A stretch of DNA of 64,000 nucleotides from Cristatella mucedo (GCA_009760855.2 WPIO01000070.1:1356001-1420000); one strand, 5' to 3'; counted from the first letter of the stretch, positions 1-11,190 are shown. The notes: generated by a model not told the origin, from the letters alone. Program-made: numbers and translations.

Positions 1-65
1 AATTCTGTTGGCTTTGGAGCGCTATTTGATGCTTCCTGCTCCCCACCGTTGGTGGCAACGATCCG

Positions 66-68
66 ATG

Positions 69-143
<75 letters not shown>

Positions 144-354
144 CTCTCTGTGTCTCTCTGTCACTCTCTGTTTGTTCCTCTGCCTTTTTCTCTGTCTCTG
201 TCTCTCTCTGTTTCTCTCCCTGTCTATTTCTCTCTGTCTCTCTGTCTGTCTGTCTCTGTCTGTCTCTCTGTCTGTCTCTGTCTGTCTCTGTCTGTCTCTG
301 TCTGTCTCTGTCTGTCTGTCTCTCTCTCTCTCTGTCTCTCTCCATCTCTCTGTC

Positions 355-399
<45 letters not shown>

Positions 400-402
400 T
401 TG
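66..402. repeat. CT microsatellite with CTGT interruptions
   Basis: A nearly pure (CT)n run at the left grades into mixed CTGT/CTCTGT units. Frames through it read only Leu-Ser-Val-Cys and are not genes. The strand asymmetry (all pyrimidine on +) could allow triplex formation, but that is inference. Confidence 0.95.
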
Positions 403-580
403 GATGCCTTTTCTGTGGATTTGAAAAGTAGCATAACCCACAGACGATTCCTTGCAATCCCTTAGTGATACGATGTTGTAAGCGTAGGCTTAAAGTATGG
501 AAACCTTTTGTGGACCTTCCTAACGACCATGTGGAATAATGGCAAACACTAACATGCCAATGATACGATTATCCTACACA

Positions 581-616
<36 letters not shown>

Positions 617-674
617 GTATCTTTACGTTTAGCTTTACAAGAGCTGCTTAGCTGTGCCGTAAAGTAAAGGTAGA
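403..674. other. unannotated stretch with a short GA run
   Basis: Apart from a (GA)n run of about 32 bp near 582-614, I see no gene, repeat family or RNA here. Confidence 0.6.
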
Positions 675-830
675 GGCTGATTTAACAGCCTCACTTATAT
701 AGCGGGCTGCAGAGCCGCAGCACCTATCTCTCATGCTTGTATTGGCCAGTACAGAATGGCTTGCTTCGGTACTTGAGCCCACGATATGGGTCATAAAGTA
801 CGAGCACCTTACCCCAGTGATAAGACCCAG
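675..830 (-). mobile_element. degenerate tRNA-derived SINE (SINE-A like)
   Basis: Read on the - strand it ends with the SINE-A 3' features (a CGCTATATAA-like motif, then GAGGCTGTTAAATCAG). It also has a worn B-box like stretch (complement of TTGAGCCCACGA) and an A-box like GGTAAGGTGCTC. It is much more diverged than the other copies. Confidence 0.5.
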
Positions 831-1780
831 GGGATGTGGGTCCTTAGCTTGGCACTGTCGGTGCCAGTAAGTATCGATACCACTGAAGACCTGCCGTCGT
901 GGCAGGAACAATCCAACGAAAGGCTATAAAAGTAGCATTTCTATTTACAGGGCATGTATTGTCATCCACAAGTGGCTAGTGATTCGATGAGACCTGACCA
1001 CTTTGCGACAAGTGACGAGGGCACAATCGTCGCACAGCTCCGAGCCTCGACTGCACATTGGCAGATCTGCCTTGAGGTGTCTTCGGGCGAATATTAACCA
1101 GAGTACTGCCTAAAGACTTAGACGGCTTAATGCTTCACGGCCGTTACACTTGCTTGACAGAATCCTTATAAAAAAATTCCCCCAATCGGCAGGCTGCAGT
1201 ACACGGTCACATTTAGGTAACAGTCGGAGGGGGGGGGGAGTTGCAGCACAGTAGCTGCCATTGCTTGCTCCAGAGACATTAGCTCATTCCCGAGTACCAA
1301 TCGAAGACGCTCGATCGGTCTGCAGTAGCATCTGCTTGGGATGGCAAACTTTTAATGGCTCTCTTTTCCGTGTCCCAGCCTTTAAGCATACCATAACTAT
1401 ATAAATAAAAAAAAATTATTTCACACAGCACACCTAATATTGTTCACGAAATTCCATCTAGCAAGCAGCAATCGTTCACCTTACCACCGCCAAGAGCTCT
1501 CTTACAGCTTACAGCGCTTCTATGTATGAAGAAATGAAGTGCTGACAAAGGTCAAGGCCAGGTCTTAATCCCTGGCAGGCACTCCGAAGTATGCTCTGTA
1601 GGCCTTGCGCATCGTAACAGACGTTTTCACATATACTATTGTGCTCTTGCCGTGATAAAATGCCCACACGATGAGCAAAATGCAAATGGGTGCAAGCGAC
1701 CTCTTGATGCCATGTAAATTAAATATGACTCTTCCCCATTCCCCTACTCTGCTATAACATTCATTTTGCAAAAATAATAA
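831..1780. other. unique sequence, nothing recognised
   Basis: No long frame, no recognised repeat and no RNA gene. It contains a run of about ten Gs near 1230 and an A-rich stretch near 1408. Confidence 0.5.
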
Positions 1781-1783
1781 AGG

Positions 1784-1935
1784 TTCTCGCTCTTCCCGAC
1801 CTCGAGGTCATGGGTTCGAGTTCTGCGGTGGGTGATCCTTTATCGTCCACTGGACGCGATGGTGACAGCCATTAGGGCTCTTCTGTCGCTCTAAAAGTGA
1901 GGCTGTTGAATCAGCTACGAATTATTAATTCGGGT
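1784..1935 (+). mobile_element. tRNA-derived SINE-A, 5' truncated
   Basis: It starts inside the tRNA-like head (CCCGACCTCGAGGTC), has the B-box like GGGTTCGAGTTC, then the family body (GGTGGGTGATCCTTTATCG) and the 3' motif TCTGTCGCT followed by GAGGCTGTTGAATCAGCT. The A-box part is missing, so this is a 5'-truncated, diverged copy. Confidence 0.8.
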
Positions 1936-2405
1936 ATCAAGGGGTGCTATGTATGTGAACCTGCTGTATGCATCACATATGCAAAGTTGTGAAACAAATG
2001 AAAACTTTTTATTTATTTTAGGCATCCGGGATTAGGAAAACACATTTTGTACTAAATTATCTAAAAAATTGAAACATGTAACCTAGTGTAATAGATTGCT
2101 TGATTAGCACCCCGGGGATAACTAAATCTCTATCCAAGCATTTCACATCTTACTGCACGAGAATGAGTCACATCAAGAGTTACTGACATGTCCGGTATCA
2201 TGTTTAGTCAAGCATGGAAAAACATTCAAGTTTAATGCATTGAAGACGATACAAAAGCAAACAAGAAGACACTTAGTGTTACCGGTTAGTGGGACCCGTG
2301 GTTAGTACTGTGCACTGGAACAAACAGACACATCTTTAGTAGAGACTTAAGCGATTCAAAGTCATTGCAGGTAGTGAGAGAGGCTGAAAGCGATAGACTT
2401 TCAGT
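1936..2405. other. unique AT-rich sequence
   Basis: I see no gene, RNA or repeat family in this stretch. Confidence 0.5.
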
Positions 2406-2408
2406 GTG

Positions 2409-2466
<58 letters not shown>
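2409..2466. repeat. CA microsatellite
   Basis: An almost uninterrupted (CA)n run of about 28 units. Confidence 0.95.
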
Positions 2467-2609
2467 GAAGGCCCGATCGCCAAACATTTAAGCTTGCTGC
2501 AAGGAATGCCGGCTGGATGCCGAGGAGCATGTGGTGTGAGAGCTCTCACTCTAGGAATAAGGAGGTAGGATAGGTGTGCAGGTGCTAGCAAGTTAAGTGA
2601 CTTGTAAGC

Positions 2610-2868
<259 letters not shown>

Positions 2869-3777
2869 TACTGAAGTCGATTCAATGCTTGAGAGGGAGT
2901 AGTGAAGCAACACCTGACCAAACTATTGGTTTATGAATCGTTGCTCTCCACAAATAGGATCTCAAATAATGGCTGACAGTATAGCTTCAACCTTCAGCAC
3001 ATGTCGGCATAGGCTCTAGTGGTTCATGCTCATCCATCAACGTTATTTGCTTCCTGAGATCGCAGCAAGACGTCGATGATATGTACAGTCTGTGTTTAGT
3101 GTGCTCCTATCACAAGGTTACACTTTTGAGAAATGTTGATCGTCAGTGCCAAGGGAAGCCTTTTGTCAAACAAAGCGCACGCCACATTGACCTGTGGCAG
3201 ACTCATGCAAATAAGAGAGCACTAATTTTTGCCAGTGGACACTAGTTAGAGTATGCCTCTGTATGACTAGCATCCTATAGCTATTGCAGACCAGACCACT
3301 TTGTAATATCAAAGGTATATTTTCGATGCTTGGCAAAGAAACTTGTTATTAACAAGACCGACACCCGGACATTAGAGTCAAACACGGCACTTGTACATGC
3401 CATCGGGTCATCGGTGTGGTGAATTTGAATTGTGGTGAATGGCAATTTAGCCGATGGGAATGATGCTCGATGCTGCCTCAATTTGAATTACAACTCTTCA
3501 TCGAGTAATTTGGCACGATTGTTCGTGAAACCATGCTGACACCAAGTGCAATTGAAGATACTCGGCAGTTAATCAGTAATAGTCATGAGGGCCAACGAAG
3601 CTACAAGACTCAGATCAAGATGCAGATCAGCTGGAGCCGATCTGTTCACCGGATCAGCTCCAGCTGTCTCCAGCTGCCTGTTGTGGCACCACAAAGAGGA
3701 GAAATCTTGACAATCTTGGATGCTGTTTCTTTGGCTCGGTCCCGAAGTCTGGCTTGCATGGAAATGATCTCTGTATG
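2869..3777. other. unique sequence, nothing recognised
   Basis: No conserved frame or repeat seen. Short frames here have no recognisable domain. Confidence 0.5.
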
Positions 3778-4115
3778 TAGCTCCACAAAGCCACAGAAAC
3801 TATGTGGGTGTTACGCAGGAGAGTCTTCTATAGCCCACTCACAGCCTAAGGGGCTTTCGGTACGCATTCGGTAGCCAACAGACTTCATCTCACGCAACAA
3901 AGAGAATGTGAGAAGCATAGCTGAGCCAGGAGAGCAGTTGAGATCGTGAGTAGCATGGAAGCAGCAGCTCAGGACCGCTGGAAAGAATGAGCCATAGTCG
4001 GCAGCAGGAGAATAGTTGTCGTTGCGTAAGAATCGTGGAAGCGAGTTCCACAGTCTAGGACCTGCAGAGCTAAAGCTTCTGTTGCCAACGATCTTTAAGG
4101 AGGACAGCTTTCTCA
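3778..4115 (-). mobile_element. LINE-B fragment, 3' end
   Basis: On the - strand this encodes the worn C-terminal tail of the LINE-B reverse transcriptase (FSSAGPRLWNSLPRFLRND) and the stretch leading to the stop codon. It then carries the family 3' end: the AGCCnnnnAGGCT hairpin, a CGCTATA-like motif, and TGCGTAACACCCACAT. It is 5'-truncated to the last 340 bp and diverged from the two young copies at 20 and 39 kb. Confidence 0.88.
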
Positions 4116-4555
4116 ATTACCCTTCTGACATATCTAAGTTATGTAGAAGTTTTAGTTTCCTTGGGGTGCCGTTATGCAAATTAATATCAATCCTTCACTG
4201 TGCTGCATGGCAATGCTCTGTTTATTATTACTATTTACTGTAAATTTATTTATTCATTTTAGTCAATTTGCACGGGATATTAATAAAAAAACTAATCGTC
4301 CTGCCACTGGGATGCATCATCTGGTTTGTTCACTTAAACTCACGTCTACTTTTGACGACGGGAGGGATCACATTCTTCTCAGTTTAAACAGTTATTTCTC
4401 ATTCCGTACAATCGTACCTAGGTCTGCTGAATATGTAAGCTAACTTGGTAAGCTGATTATGCAAGCTCTAGTCTGACTGCTGCCATTAGGGTAGGCTGTA
4501 GAAGGAGCCCGATCTGCTTTGACTGCTTTGGACTGGTTTGACTAGGATCGGTAGT
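4116..4555. other. unique sequence, nothing recognised
   Basis: AT-rich sequence between a LINE-B fragment and the GACA satellite. No gene or RNA seen. Confidence 0.5.
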
Positions 4556-4871
4556 GGATGCAGACAGACAGACAGACAGGAAAGACTGGCTGACAGACAG
4601 ATGCAGACAGATGCAGACAGACGCAGACAGACAGACAGACTGAGACAGACGCAGACAGATGCACACAGACACAGACAGACGCAGACATACGCAGACAGAC
4701 AGGCAGGAAAGCATGCAGACAGACAGGCACAGACAGACTGACAGACAGACTGACAGACAGACTGACAGACAGACTGACAGACAGACAGACTGACAGACAG
4801 ACTGACAGACAGACAGACTGACAGACAGACTGACAGACAGACTGACAGACAGACAAGCAGACAGACAGACT

Positions 4872-4907
<36 letters not shown>

Positions 4908-5010
4908 GGCAGACTGACTGACTGACTAAATGACTGACAGACAGACAGACAGACAGGCAGACTGACTGACTGACTAAATGACTGACAGACAGACAAACAG
5001 ACAGACAGAG
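4556..5010. repeat. GACA tetranucleotide array with higher-order units
   Basis: A (GACA)n array. The middle has a 12-bp unit (ACTGACAGACAG). Its right part has a 48-bp unit, beginning GGCAGACTGACTGACTGACT, repeated at 4908 and 4956. Confidence 0.95.
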
Positions 5011-5390
5011 CGGGAACCTAGAGGGTCTTAGCGGTAACCCAATATTATCGATCGACATCGCCGAAGCAAGCTTGTCCTAGCTCTCGTAATGCATTGACAA
5101 GCACGAGATAAGGGTGCCGATCCTCGTTGTCACGTGGAGCAGAGAGTAGAGGGGAATAGGGAGCCGCGCCAAGCAAGCTAATTACCCAGAGTAGCTGCAG
5201 AAAATAAAAGCAACTGTGTGGAATATAACTGCCTCAGCTACTAAGCTAAGCCGCAGGAGCAGAGTCACAGCAGACCCAGTACTCACACTTTCAGAGGCAG
5301 CTTTGGCGTTGGTGCACAGACATCACAAAACGTTTTTTAAAATATGCTTGAGCATACATTAAAAACACGTATTGAGAAATCTTTTCATTT
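5011..5390. other. unique sequence, nothing recognised
   Basis: No gene, RNA or repeat family recognised. Confidence 0.5.
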
Positions 5391-5520
5391 TAGGGTTTAG
5401 GGTTTACAATTTAGGCTTTGGGATTTTGGTTTTAGCATTTAGGGATTAGTGTTTAGGCAATGCATGTTTTTTATAAATCTCGGTTATGGGTTATAATGAT
5501 TAGGGTTTCGACTATATAGT
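5391..5520 (+). repeat. degenerate telomere-like TTTAGGG tract
   Basis: It begins TTTTAGGGTTTAGGGTTTAC and continues with many one-base variants (TTTAGGCTTTGGG, TTTAGGGATTAG, GATTAGGGTTTCG). Only two exact TTTAGGG units are adjacent. It could be an old interstitial telomere-like tract or simply T/G-biased low-complexity DNA. Confidence 0.45.
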
Positions 5521-5756
5521 TTGCAGCCGCCAGCTACCATCCTGAGCTTTCTGCTATGGGCACCCTGCCCATAGCAGATGTTTCCCCACCAAAGCTAAAC
5601 GAAGCCATGTCATGCGGCTCCAGCGAGAAACGCAGGCCAGTGCCACGAATCCCAGGCAAAAGTGTGCCCTCTGTGCCGATCTGCCATAATTACCATACTC
5701 TTGCAGACAGCGTATCGTAAATAGCATGGCCAAAGTTTATAACTCAAATCGCCACC

Positions 5757-5882
5757 CTGGTTTGTCCCAGGGGTTAAGGCTCGCCTTTGACGGCCGTAGT
5801 CGTGGGCTCGAACCCTGTGGCATATGTGAAGAGCCTGGATAGAGATTAAGTTCTTTTAGGGTACTATACAAAAGAGTTGTAT
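5757..5882 (+). mobile_element. tRNA-derived SINE-B
   Basis: The tRNA-like head has an A-box like segment (GGTTAAGGCTCG) and the B-box like GGGCTCGAACCC. The tail is GAGATTAAGTTCTTTTAGGG followed by TACTATACAAA, which is the LINE-A type 3' hairpin module in worn form. Confidence 0.8.
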
Positions 5883-6184
5883 ATATGTTTTTATAGGTTT
5901 AGGACACAGTGCTGGCGAAACAATAACTGATGGTTGATTAGGACCTGCCCGAGTTTCAATAAGACGTCCAAGAAGGAGATGTACCGGAGGGGATCTCAAA
6001 ATGCAAATGAATAAAAACTCCATCACCCTGGCCACTTAAGGATAGATAGTCTTCTTACAGTATGCCTTCCGGATGCTGTCGGGAACTCAGATATCGGAGA
6101 TTGGATCAGAGCCAATCCTTCGGACGGAGGCTAATGAAACTGGACGCACAACTAAGTTCGGAACTACACGTTGCTACTGGGCCG
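5883..6184. other. unique sequence, nothing recognised
   Basis: No gene or repeat family recognised. Confidence 0.5.
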
Positions 6185-6292
6185 GAGTAGCTATTTACGA
6201 TGCTGGTCGTGGTTCGAGTCTTGCAGTGATCAATCCTTCATTGACTGACTTTGTGGATTTACAGACGGAGGTACATTACATTACATTGATCT
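6185..6292 (+). mobile_element. composite SINE-C: tRNA-like piece joined to a LINE-B tail
   Basis: A B-box like GGTTCGAGTCTTGC is followed by GACTTTGTGGATTTACAGAC and the pentamer tail ACATTACATTACATT. The last part matches the extreme 3' end of LINE-B (GACTTTGTGGAGTTACTGAC then ACATT repeats at 40425-40467). The joining of a tRNA-like promoter to a LINE 3' end is the usual SINE design. Confidence 0.55.
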
Positions 6293-6484
6293 TCGAGGCC
6301 TTGAAGGCTCGTCCGCCACTATACAAATGAGGCTCTCGTAGTTCATCACAAGGTCAGGTAAGATATACGCGCCGATTTGTTACAGTCTATGACAGAAAGC
6401 GTTTTTGCCTGTACAGCAGCAACGCTGCACTAAAACGTCGATATGCAAAATCAGCCGGTTTATGACTGCGATAGAGATGAGCAG

Positions 6485-6567
6485 ATGTAAAGTGCCTAGA
6501 GAGAGATTGAGTTCTCTGAGGGTGCTTTATCAAGTGCATTATTATTATTATTATTATTATTATTATG
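6485..6567 (+). mobile_element. LINE-A/SINE-B type 3' tail with ATT repeat
   Basis: It reads GTAAAGTGCCTAGAGAGAG through GAGGGTGCTTTATCAAGTG and ends in (ATT)n of about nine units. The two arms can fold into the family hairpin. No tRNA-like head is visible just upstream, so this is either a severely truncated LINE-A or a headless SINE. Confidence 0.75.
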
Positions 6568-7061
6568 AGAGACTTAGCGCCTGTGCTTTGTAGACTGTGG
6601 CTATTTTGAGATTATGACACTGACGTTGGATTATGGCCTGTTGCGATTTATGGCAGTGGTATATAAGTAACGGGCGGCAAAGGTCCGGGAGTTAGGTTGA
6701 GGACGCTGGGCGGGCAGTCGCGTACTGGCCCGCTGCGGCGTCCGTGCGAATAAATGTCTTTGAGCCCGCTTCGGTGTTCTGTGCAGTATCGCGTACCTGC
6801 CGCTTGGAGAATGTCAAACTGCACGGATTACGGCACTCAGGCGCGATTGGCTAATCTGGAGCTAACTGGAGGGACTCGGGCGTCTTTGTTCCGGCTTCGA
6901 GGCCACCGCGTCGTTTCATCACACGCCTGCAAGATCAGCTGAACTTGCGAGCCGACCCGAACCGGACAGACGTTTGCAACCACTTGGTATCGGCAGAAAA
7001 TGGGTGCCCGGGTAGTTATGGCTGCGGTACCACACGTGGCATTGACGAAGCTCAATAAAAC
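6568..7061. other. unique sequence, nothing recognised
   Basis: No gene or repeat family recognised. Confidence 0.5.
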
Positions 7062-7266
7062 ACTGTGCATGCTGCCACTAACCATACTTGCATGCTGACC
7101 TTGTGCATGCCACGTCTAACCATGCTATGCTTGTTGTCATTGAGCATGCCACCACTAACCATTCGATCATGCTTTATTTGCAGCAAATTTAAAGTGCCTA
7201 GAAAGAGACCGAGTCCTCCGAGGGCGCTATAACAAGTGTATTATTATTTTTACTATTATTATTATT
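7062..7266 (+). mobile_element. LINE-A fragment, 3' untranslated end
   Basis: It matches the LINE-A 3' end seen at 25.98-26.21 and 63.3-63.5 kb: GTGCATGCTGCCACTAACCA, the TTGAGCATGCCACC segment, TTTGCAGCAAATTTAAAGTG, the hairpin and (ATT)n. Only non-coding 3' sequence is present. Confidence 0.85.
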
Positions 7267-7561
7267 GCTATTACAGTTAGCGGACGCAGCTAAAATCTGG
7301 CGAAGCAAGCGAGCCGCTAGTCAGGTAAAACACGATTCGTACCACCTAAGTAGCTGGCATCACAGAAAAGGCCTACGGTTGGTTATCTTACATAGCCAGG
7401 ACCGTGCCGGCGGTGAGATAGTCGGCCGAGTTCTCCTATCGGCGATCGCAGCGAGCGCCGTGGAGAGAGCGGCGCGCTGCCCCTTTCGCTGTCAAGAAAA
7501 AGATTTGAGCCTCGCTTGTATAGCAGCAGAAGATCTTGACCCGGCAACGGCTCAGCTTGCA

Positions 7562-7637
7562 GCGGGAAATAAAGGGTGTCGCCCACTGCATGACTCGAAC
7601 CCAAGACCTGGGTCGTGAGGAGCGAGCACCTAATCCC
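7562..7637 (-). mobile_element. tRNA-derived SINE-D fragment
   Basis: The + strand shows ACTCGAACCCAAGACCTGGG, the complement of a tRNA-like B-box region, followed by GTGAGGAGCGAGCACC, an A-box like complement. Related copies lie at 11.23 and 56.30 kb. Confidence 0.6.
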
Positions 7638-7639
7638 GC

Positions 7640-7668
7640 GGGGGGGGCCCCCCCCCCCCCCCCCCCCC
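7640..7668. repeat. G-run followed by C-run
   Basis: About nine Gs run directly into about twenty Cs, a self-complementary homopolymer pair. The lengths are likely to be unreliable in an assembly. Confidence 0.8.
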
Positions 7669-7689
7669 GCTACGACCGACGGGCAGCAC

Positions 7690-9050
7690 AGCGTCTAGCT
7701 CCGCCCCCTGCATTGCATCCAGTATGGCCCAGTATGGCCGCCGCCGCCCCGCCCAGTGTGGCCGCCGCCGCCCCGCCCAGTATGGCCGCCGCCGCCCTTT
7801 CCAGGATCCGCGAAACGGTGCGCAAGCCAGGACAGCACAGACAGACCTGCCCGCCCGCCCGCCCGCGCATCTCATTAAAAACCAATCCCCGTAAAACTGA
7901 TTAAAACTTAAATTTCAAAATTTAAGTTGTATTAATTAAAATTAAAACCAATCGCCATGCTCCCCGTAGTATACAGCACTAAAAGGGGGTCGCGCGCGAG
8001 CGAGCGCTCGCAGCCGAGCTGCACAGCCGGCCATACTCTCAGGCCTCGCGGCGCCCAGCCGCGAGCTCCGGTGACCGATTGGCTGGCGGTGCGGCCAGCC
8101 AGCTATCGCCGAGAGCGAGGCGCTAGGAGAATACAAAGGCCGGGGGGTGTGATCGTGGGGCGGAGTGCTACCGTATCGCCATCGCTTGCAGCGCCTCCAC
8201 GCGGCGGCAGCGGCGAGTGCTCGCATATCGACGCAACTGCATTGGCGACGCGGGGGTGGTGTGGCCCGCGCACGCATTCGGCGCGTGAGCCGTCCACTTG
8301 ACTCGTGCGGCGGCCGCCGCCGCCGCTCTCTACTCTCGTCGGTTGGCGTCGATACGGCGAGTCGCTTATCTCTGCCAATGGGTCACGGCCACAGTCGTCC
8401 CCCCTCCCGCAACCGACGCGTTTCCGCTAGGGCGATGTCGTTCCACCACCACCACCACCACCCCTCCCTCCTCCGCGTGCCTCTCCCCGAGCTTTCGACG
8501 ACGCGGCTAGCTTGTCGCGTGCTCTCCCAAGCTGCAGATGGCTGCCGCCGCGTTCCCACCGTGCACTCGCGGCCCTGCGGCCTGCGTCTTCCCTGTGCCG
8601 GTTCCGCTCCTTTCTTTCCCACCTCCGCTCTCCGCTCTCCTCATCCTCCTCGTTCCGTCAAGGTGCACGAACCGCAACGACGAGAGGCGCAGCAATTGCA
8701 GCCGCGCCTTTCGCTGGGCGTTGCCGGTCGCACGCGAGATTCCACGAGAGCTGTCTGCAGAATTAACCGCTGACGCCCCCGGTCGCTCGACCCGGCTGAC
8801 GGATTTCCTGCCTGAAGGCGCTAATGAAAACCTCGTGCATTAAAGGGCCCGCAGATCGCGCGCGCTCAGCTTATCGATTTTGAGTGAGAGCCTTTTGGCA
8901 GAGTAAGGCAGGCGCACGAGAGCGCTGGCTCTGTGGGCGGTTTGCAGGTGGGGGCGGGTGTGTAAGATCCCTGTGCCCACATCCCCCCCCCGTCTGCCTG
9001 GCGCGGCGGTCTCCAGCTGCACCCACCTGCCCGAATCTCGTGCGTGCCAG
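7690..9050. promoter_or_regulatory. CpG-rich island, candidate promoter
   Basis: Over 1.3 kb the DNA is strongly GC-rich with abundant CpG (for example CGCGCGCGAGCGAGCGCTCG near 7991). This contrasts with the surrounding AT-richer repeats. A short tandem of a 24-bp GCCGCCGCCCCGCCCAGT-type unit lies at 7738-7798. Open frames in all six phases here reflect lack of AT stop codons and show no domain. A promoter with a non-coding first exon is plausible but unproven. Confidence 0.5.
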
Positions 9051-9094
9051 AGTGGTTGTGAGATTTTGGCAGCAGTAATAAAATATCCTTCATT

Positions 9095-9242
9095 TGTATA
9101 ATTCATTTTTATAGCGCCCTCAGAGAATCAGAACCAAAGAACTTAATCTCTATTCAGTCGCTTCACGTATGCCATGGGGCCCGAGTCTATGACCTCGGCC
9201 GGGCCTCGGTCGGGGCGAGCTCCTTAACCACTTAACCTCCTT
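9095..9242 (-). mobile_element. tRNA-derived SINE-B
   Basis: On the + strand it begins with the reversed tail (AATTCATTTTTATAGCGCCC, CTTAATCTCTATTCAG). It continues through the reversed B-box like GGGCCCGAGTCTATGACC to the reversed A-box like TCCTTAACCACTTAACC. It is nearly full length. Confidence 0.88.
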
Positions 9243-10149
9243 AATAACTGGGCCCAACAGAATCGATTAGCGGTTCCTGAATTATAACGGTTGGGAGCCG
9301 AGCATGTCAAAAAGTATGCTAAAAAGCTCAATTCAAGAGATGGACAGCCGTCCTTTGGGTTTGGATCGCTCTACACAAAAGATCACGTACTAGCCATGTA
9401 CGGGGGTCCTCTGTCGCTGGCCGCCTCTCGCCCTGCTACCGTCGGCATACCACGTGGTGCATCGAGCGACGTACCGTGCCGAGGCTGCGACGTCTGCGAC
9501 TAACGTCGGCGCCGCTTTGAGGCGCTGCAGCTCCACCAGTATTTGGGTCACGCGTCGGCTAGGGCTCGTCGTACCGCCGTGCGTACTCGGCGACGGCAAC
9601 GGACCTCGGCTTGAGTTATCGAAATAGATATCGTAATAAATAATATACATATCGAAAGACGATAGACGACGTAGCCATTGTGAAATTTTGTGCTCGGTGT
9701 GCTTCTCAGCGAAAGTAAATTCAGCTTGGACGAGCGACGTAAGCTCGGCTCGATTTGTGGCCGACGCCTGGAGCATGCATGGAGGGAGTGGAAGGAAGGG
9801 TGTGTACAGCAGCAGCATTACCGAACGACCGACTGCTGTACATTATACACAGGTCGGTGGGAGTAGCATCCACAGACGTAGCCAAGTTTTTTGTAAGGGC
9901 CAACGTTGACGTTTAGCTTACACTTTTAAATTGGGTTCAAGGTTACTGCTGCCAAGGTCGAAGCTCCCGAGCCTTACATGGCACGTGCCGTGCTATTTTT
10001 AACATGAAACTTGTAAAAGTTCGTATGTACGTATGTATGTATTGTATGCAGGCTCCCCTGATAAGCCACTGGTGAGCTGTTAGAAGCATCACCGAGAGGG
10101 GCCGGTGCACAGCTGTGGTCGGCCTGTGATGTGGCATGGACAGAGGCCG
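9243..10149. other. unique sequence, nothing recognised
   Basis: A few short frames without recognisable domains. No RNA gene or repeat family seen. Confidence 0.5.
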
Positions 10150-10437
10150 GTAACCCGTTGGTGCAATTTCAATAACTTCAATTAATAATTCAACTAATAA
10201 TTTCAATAACTCATTAATCACTTCACTAACGTCTAGGGTTTGTGTCAAAGTATGCGGTTGCACCTCCGAGAGCTGCTGCCATAGTGCAACGGAAATCTGG
10301 GAACAGTGATCTGGTCCAGATGATCCAGAGGCAGAGAGTGCCGCCGAGTCGCTCTCGCTGCCCACGTATCGAGCCTGCTTTCTGAGCCCTTTTTTAAAGT
10401 GAAGCTTCAAGCTGCCATCTTTCTTTGCATTCGCCAA
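10150..10437 (-). other. open frame of unknown nature, weak coding candidate
   Basis: A - strand frame opens with MANAKKDGSLKLHFKKGLRK, is rich in Ser and Lys at first, and then runs into a Leu/Ile/Glu stretch made by AT-rich degenerate repeats (AATTATTGAA-like). The frame continues to 9943. The first 60 residues look more protein-like than most frames here, but I recognise no family. It could be a worn transposon gene or chance. Confidence 0.2.
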
Positions 10438-10769
10438 CTCGATTATTACTGGCTACCTCCAACTCAGATCTGAACTCAGATTATAGATAACTCAGATCTG
10501 AACTACTTCTCTAATAATCTGTCTCTCAAAGGCTGTCTCTAATAGGCTGTCTCTGGTTACCCCCTCCCCAGCCTAGAGTGCCTGCCGCTGATAGGATGTC
10601 ACTGGCTCTCACCTGCTGCACAGGTCGAAGTCACCTCAAAAACCGTTTGGTTGCCAAGTTGTCCATTTGGAGATAAGTGCTAGCGTTTGTGGGCCTGCAT
10701 TCCCCACTTGTTTATGTTTGCTTTGGTCAATTTGGCCAAAACATAACCGTCATAGATGTCTTAGGTGAG
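10438..10769. other. unique sequence, nothing recognised
   Basis: A short inverted motif (AACTCAGATCTGAACT) occurs twice near 10460-10505. No gene seen. Confidence 0.5.
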
Positions 10770-10948
10770 CCGTGATGGCACACCAGGTAAGGCGGTTGCT
10801 TTCAGGACCTCGGTCCCGAGGTCGCGGGTTCGATTCCTGCGGTGGGCGATTCTGTATCGCCACTGCAAGCGGTGGTGATAGCCGTAAAGGCTCTTCTGTC
10901 GCTATACAAAAAGAGGCTGTTCAATCAGCTAGGATTTATTTATTTATT
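10770..10948 (+). mobile_element. tRNA-derived SINE-A, nearly full length
   Basis: A tRNA-like head GCCGTGATGGCACACCAGGT with A-box, B-box GGGTTCGATTCC, body GGTGGGCGATTCTGTATCGCC, the hairpin AGCCGTAAAGGCT, the motif CGCTATACAAAA and a (TTTA)n tail. It is one of the best copies in the window. Confidence 0.93.
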
Positions 10949-11017
10949 TAACATACCGGACCACCTCCTAATAGCTCTGCTCGTCAGCTCGGGGATCAGG
11001 CCGATCTTTAAAAGAAT

Positions 11018-11190
11018 TACTAGCTGATATAACGGCCTCTTTTGTATAGAGGCAGAAGAGCCTTTACGGCTATATAACCCCGGCTTGCAGCTGCAATAAA
11101 GAATCACTCAATGCAGGACTCGAACCCATGACCTCGGGTCAGAGGTCGTGAAAAGCAACCGCTGTACCTAGTCTGCCATCACGGATCACC
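11018..11190 (-). mobile_element. tRNA-derived SINE-A, inverted partner
   Basis: The reverse-strand copy begins with reversed AGCTGATATAACGGCCTC and ends at reversed GCCATCACGGAT. It faces the + copy only 70 bp away, so transcripts across both could fold into a long duplex. Confidence 0.9.

Noticed and set aside
66-441. Leu/Ser/Val/Cys-repeat and Arg/Glu-repeat open frames over microsatellites (also at 2.6, 4.5, 18.7, 41.5 and 49.7 kb)
   Set aside because: They are translations of dinucleotide and tetranucleotide repeats in several frames at once, with no flanking coding sequence.
7640-7668. G/C homopolymer palindrome as a functional hairpin
   Set aside because: Adjacent G and C runs are prone to sequencing and assembly error.
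7536-8773. Long open frames on both strands in the CpG-rich block
   Set aside because: Open in many frames at once because stop codons are rare in GC-rich DNA. No domain or splice support.
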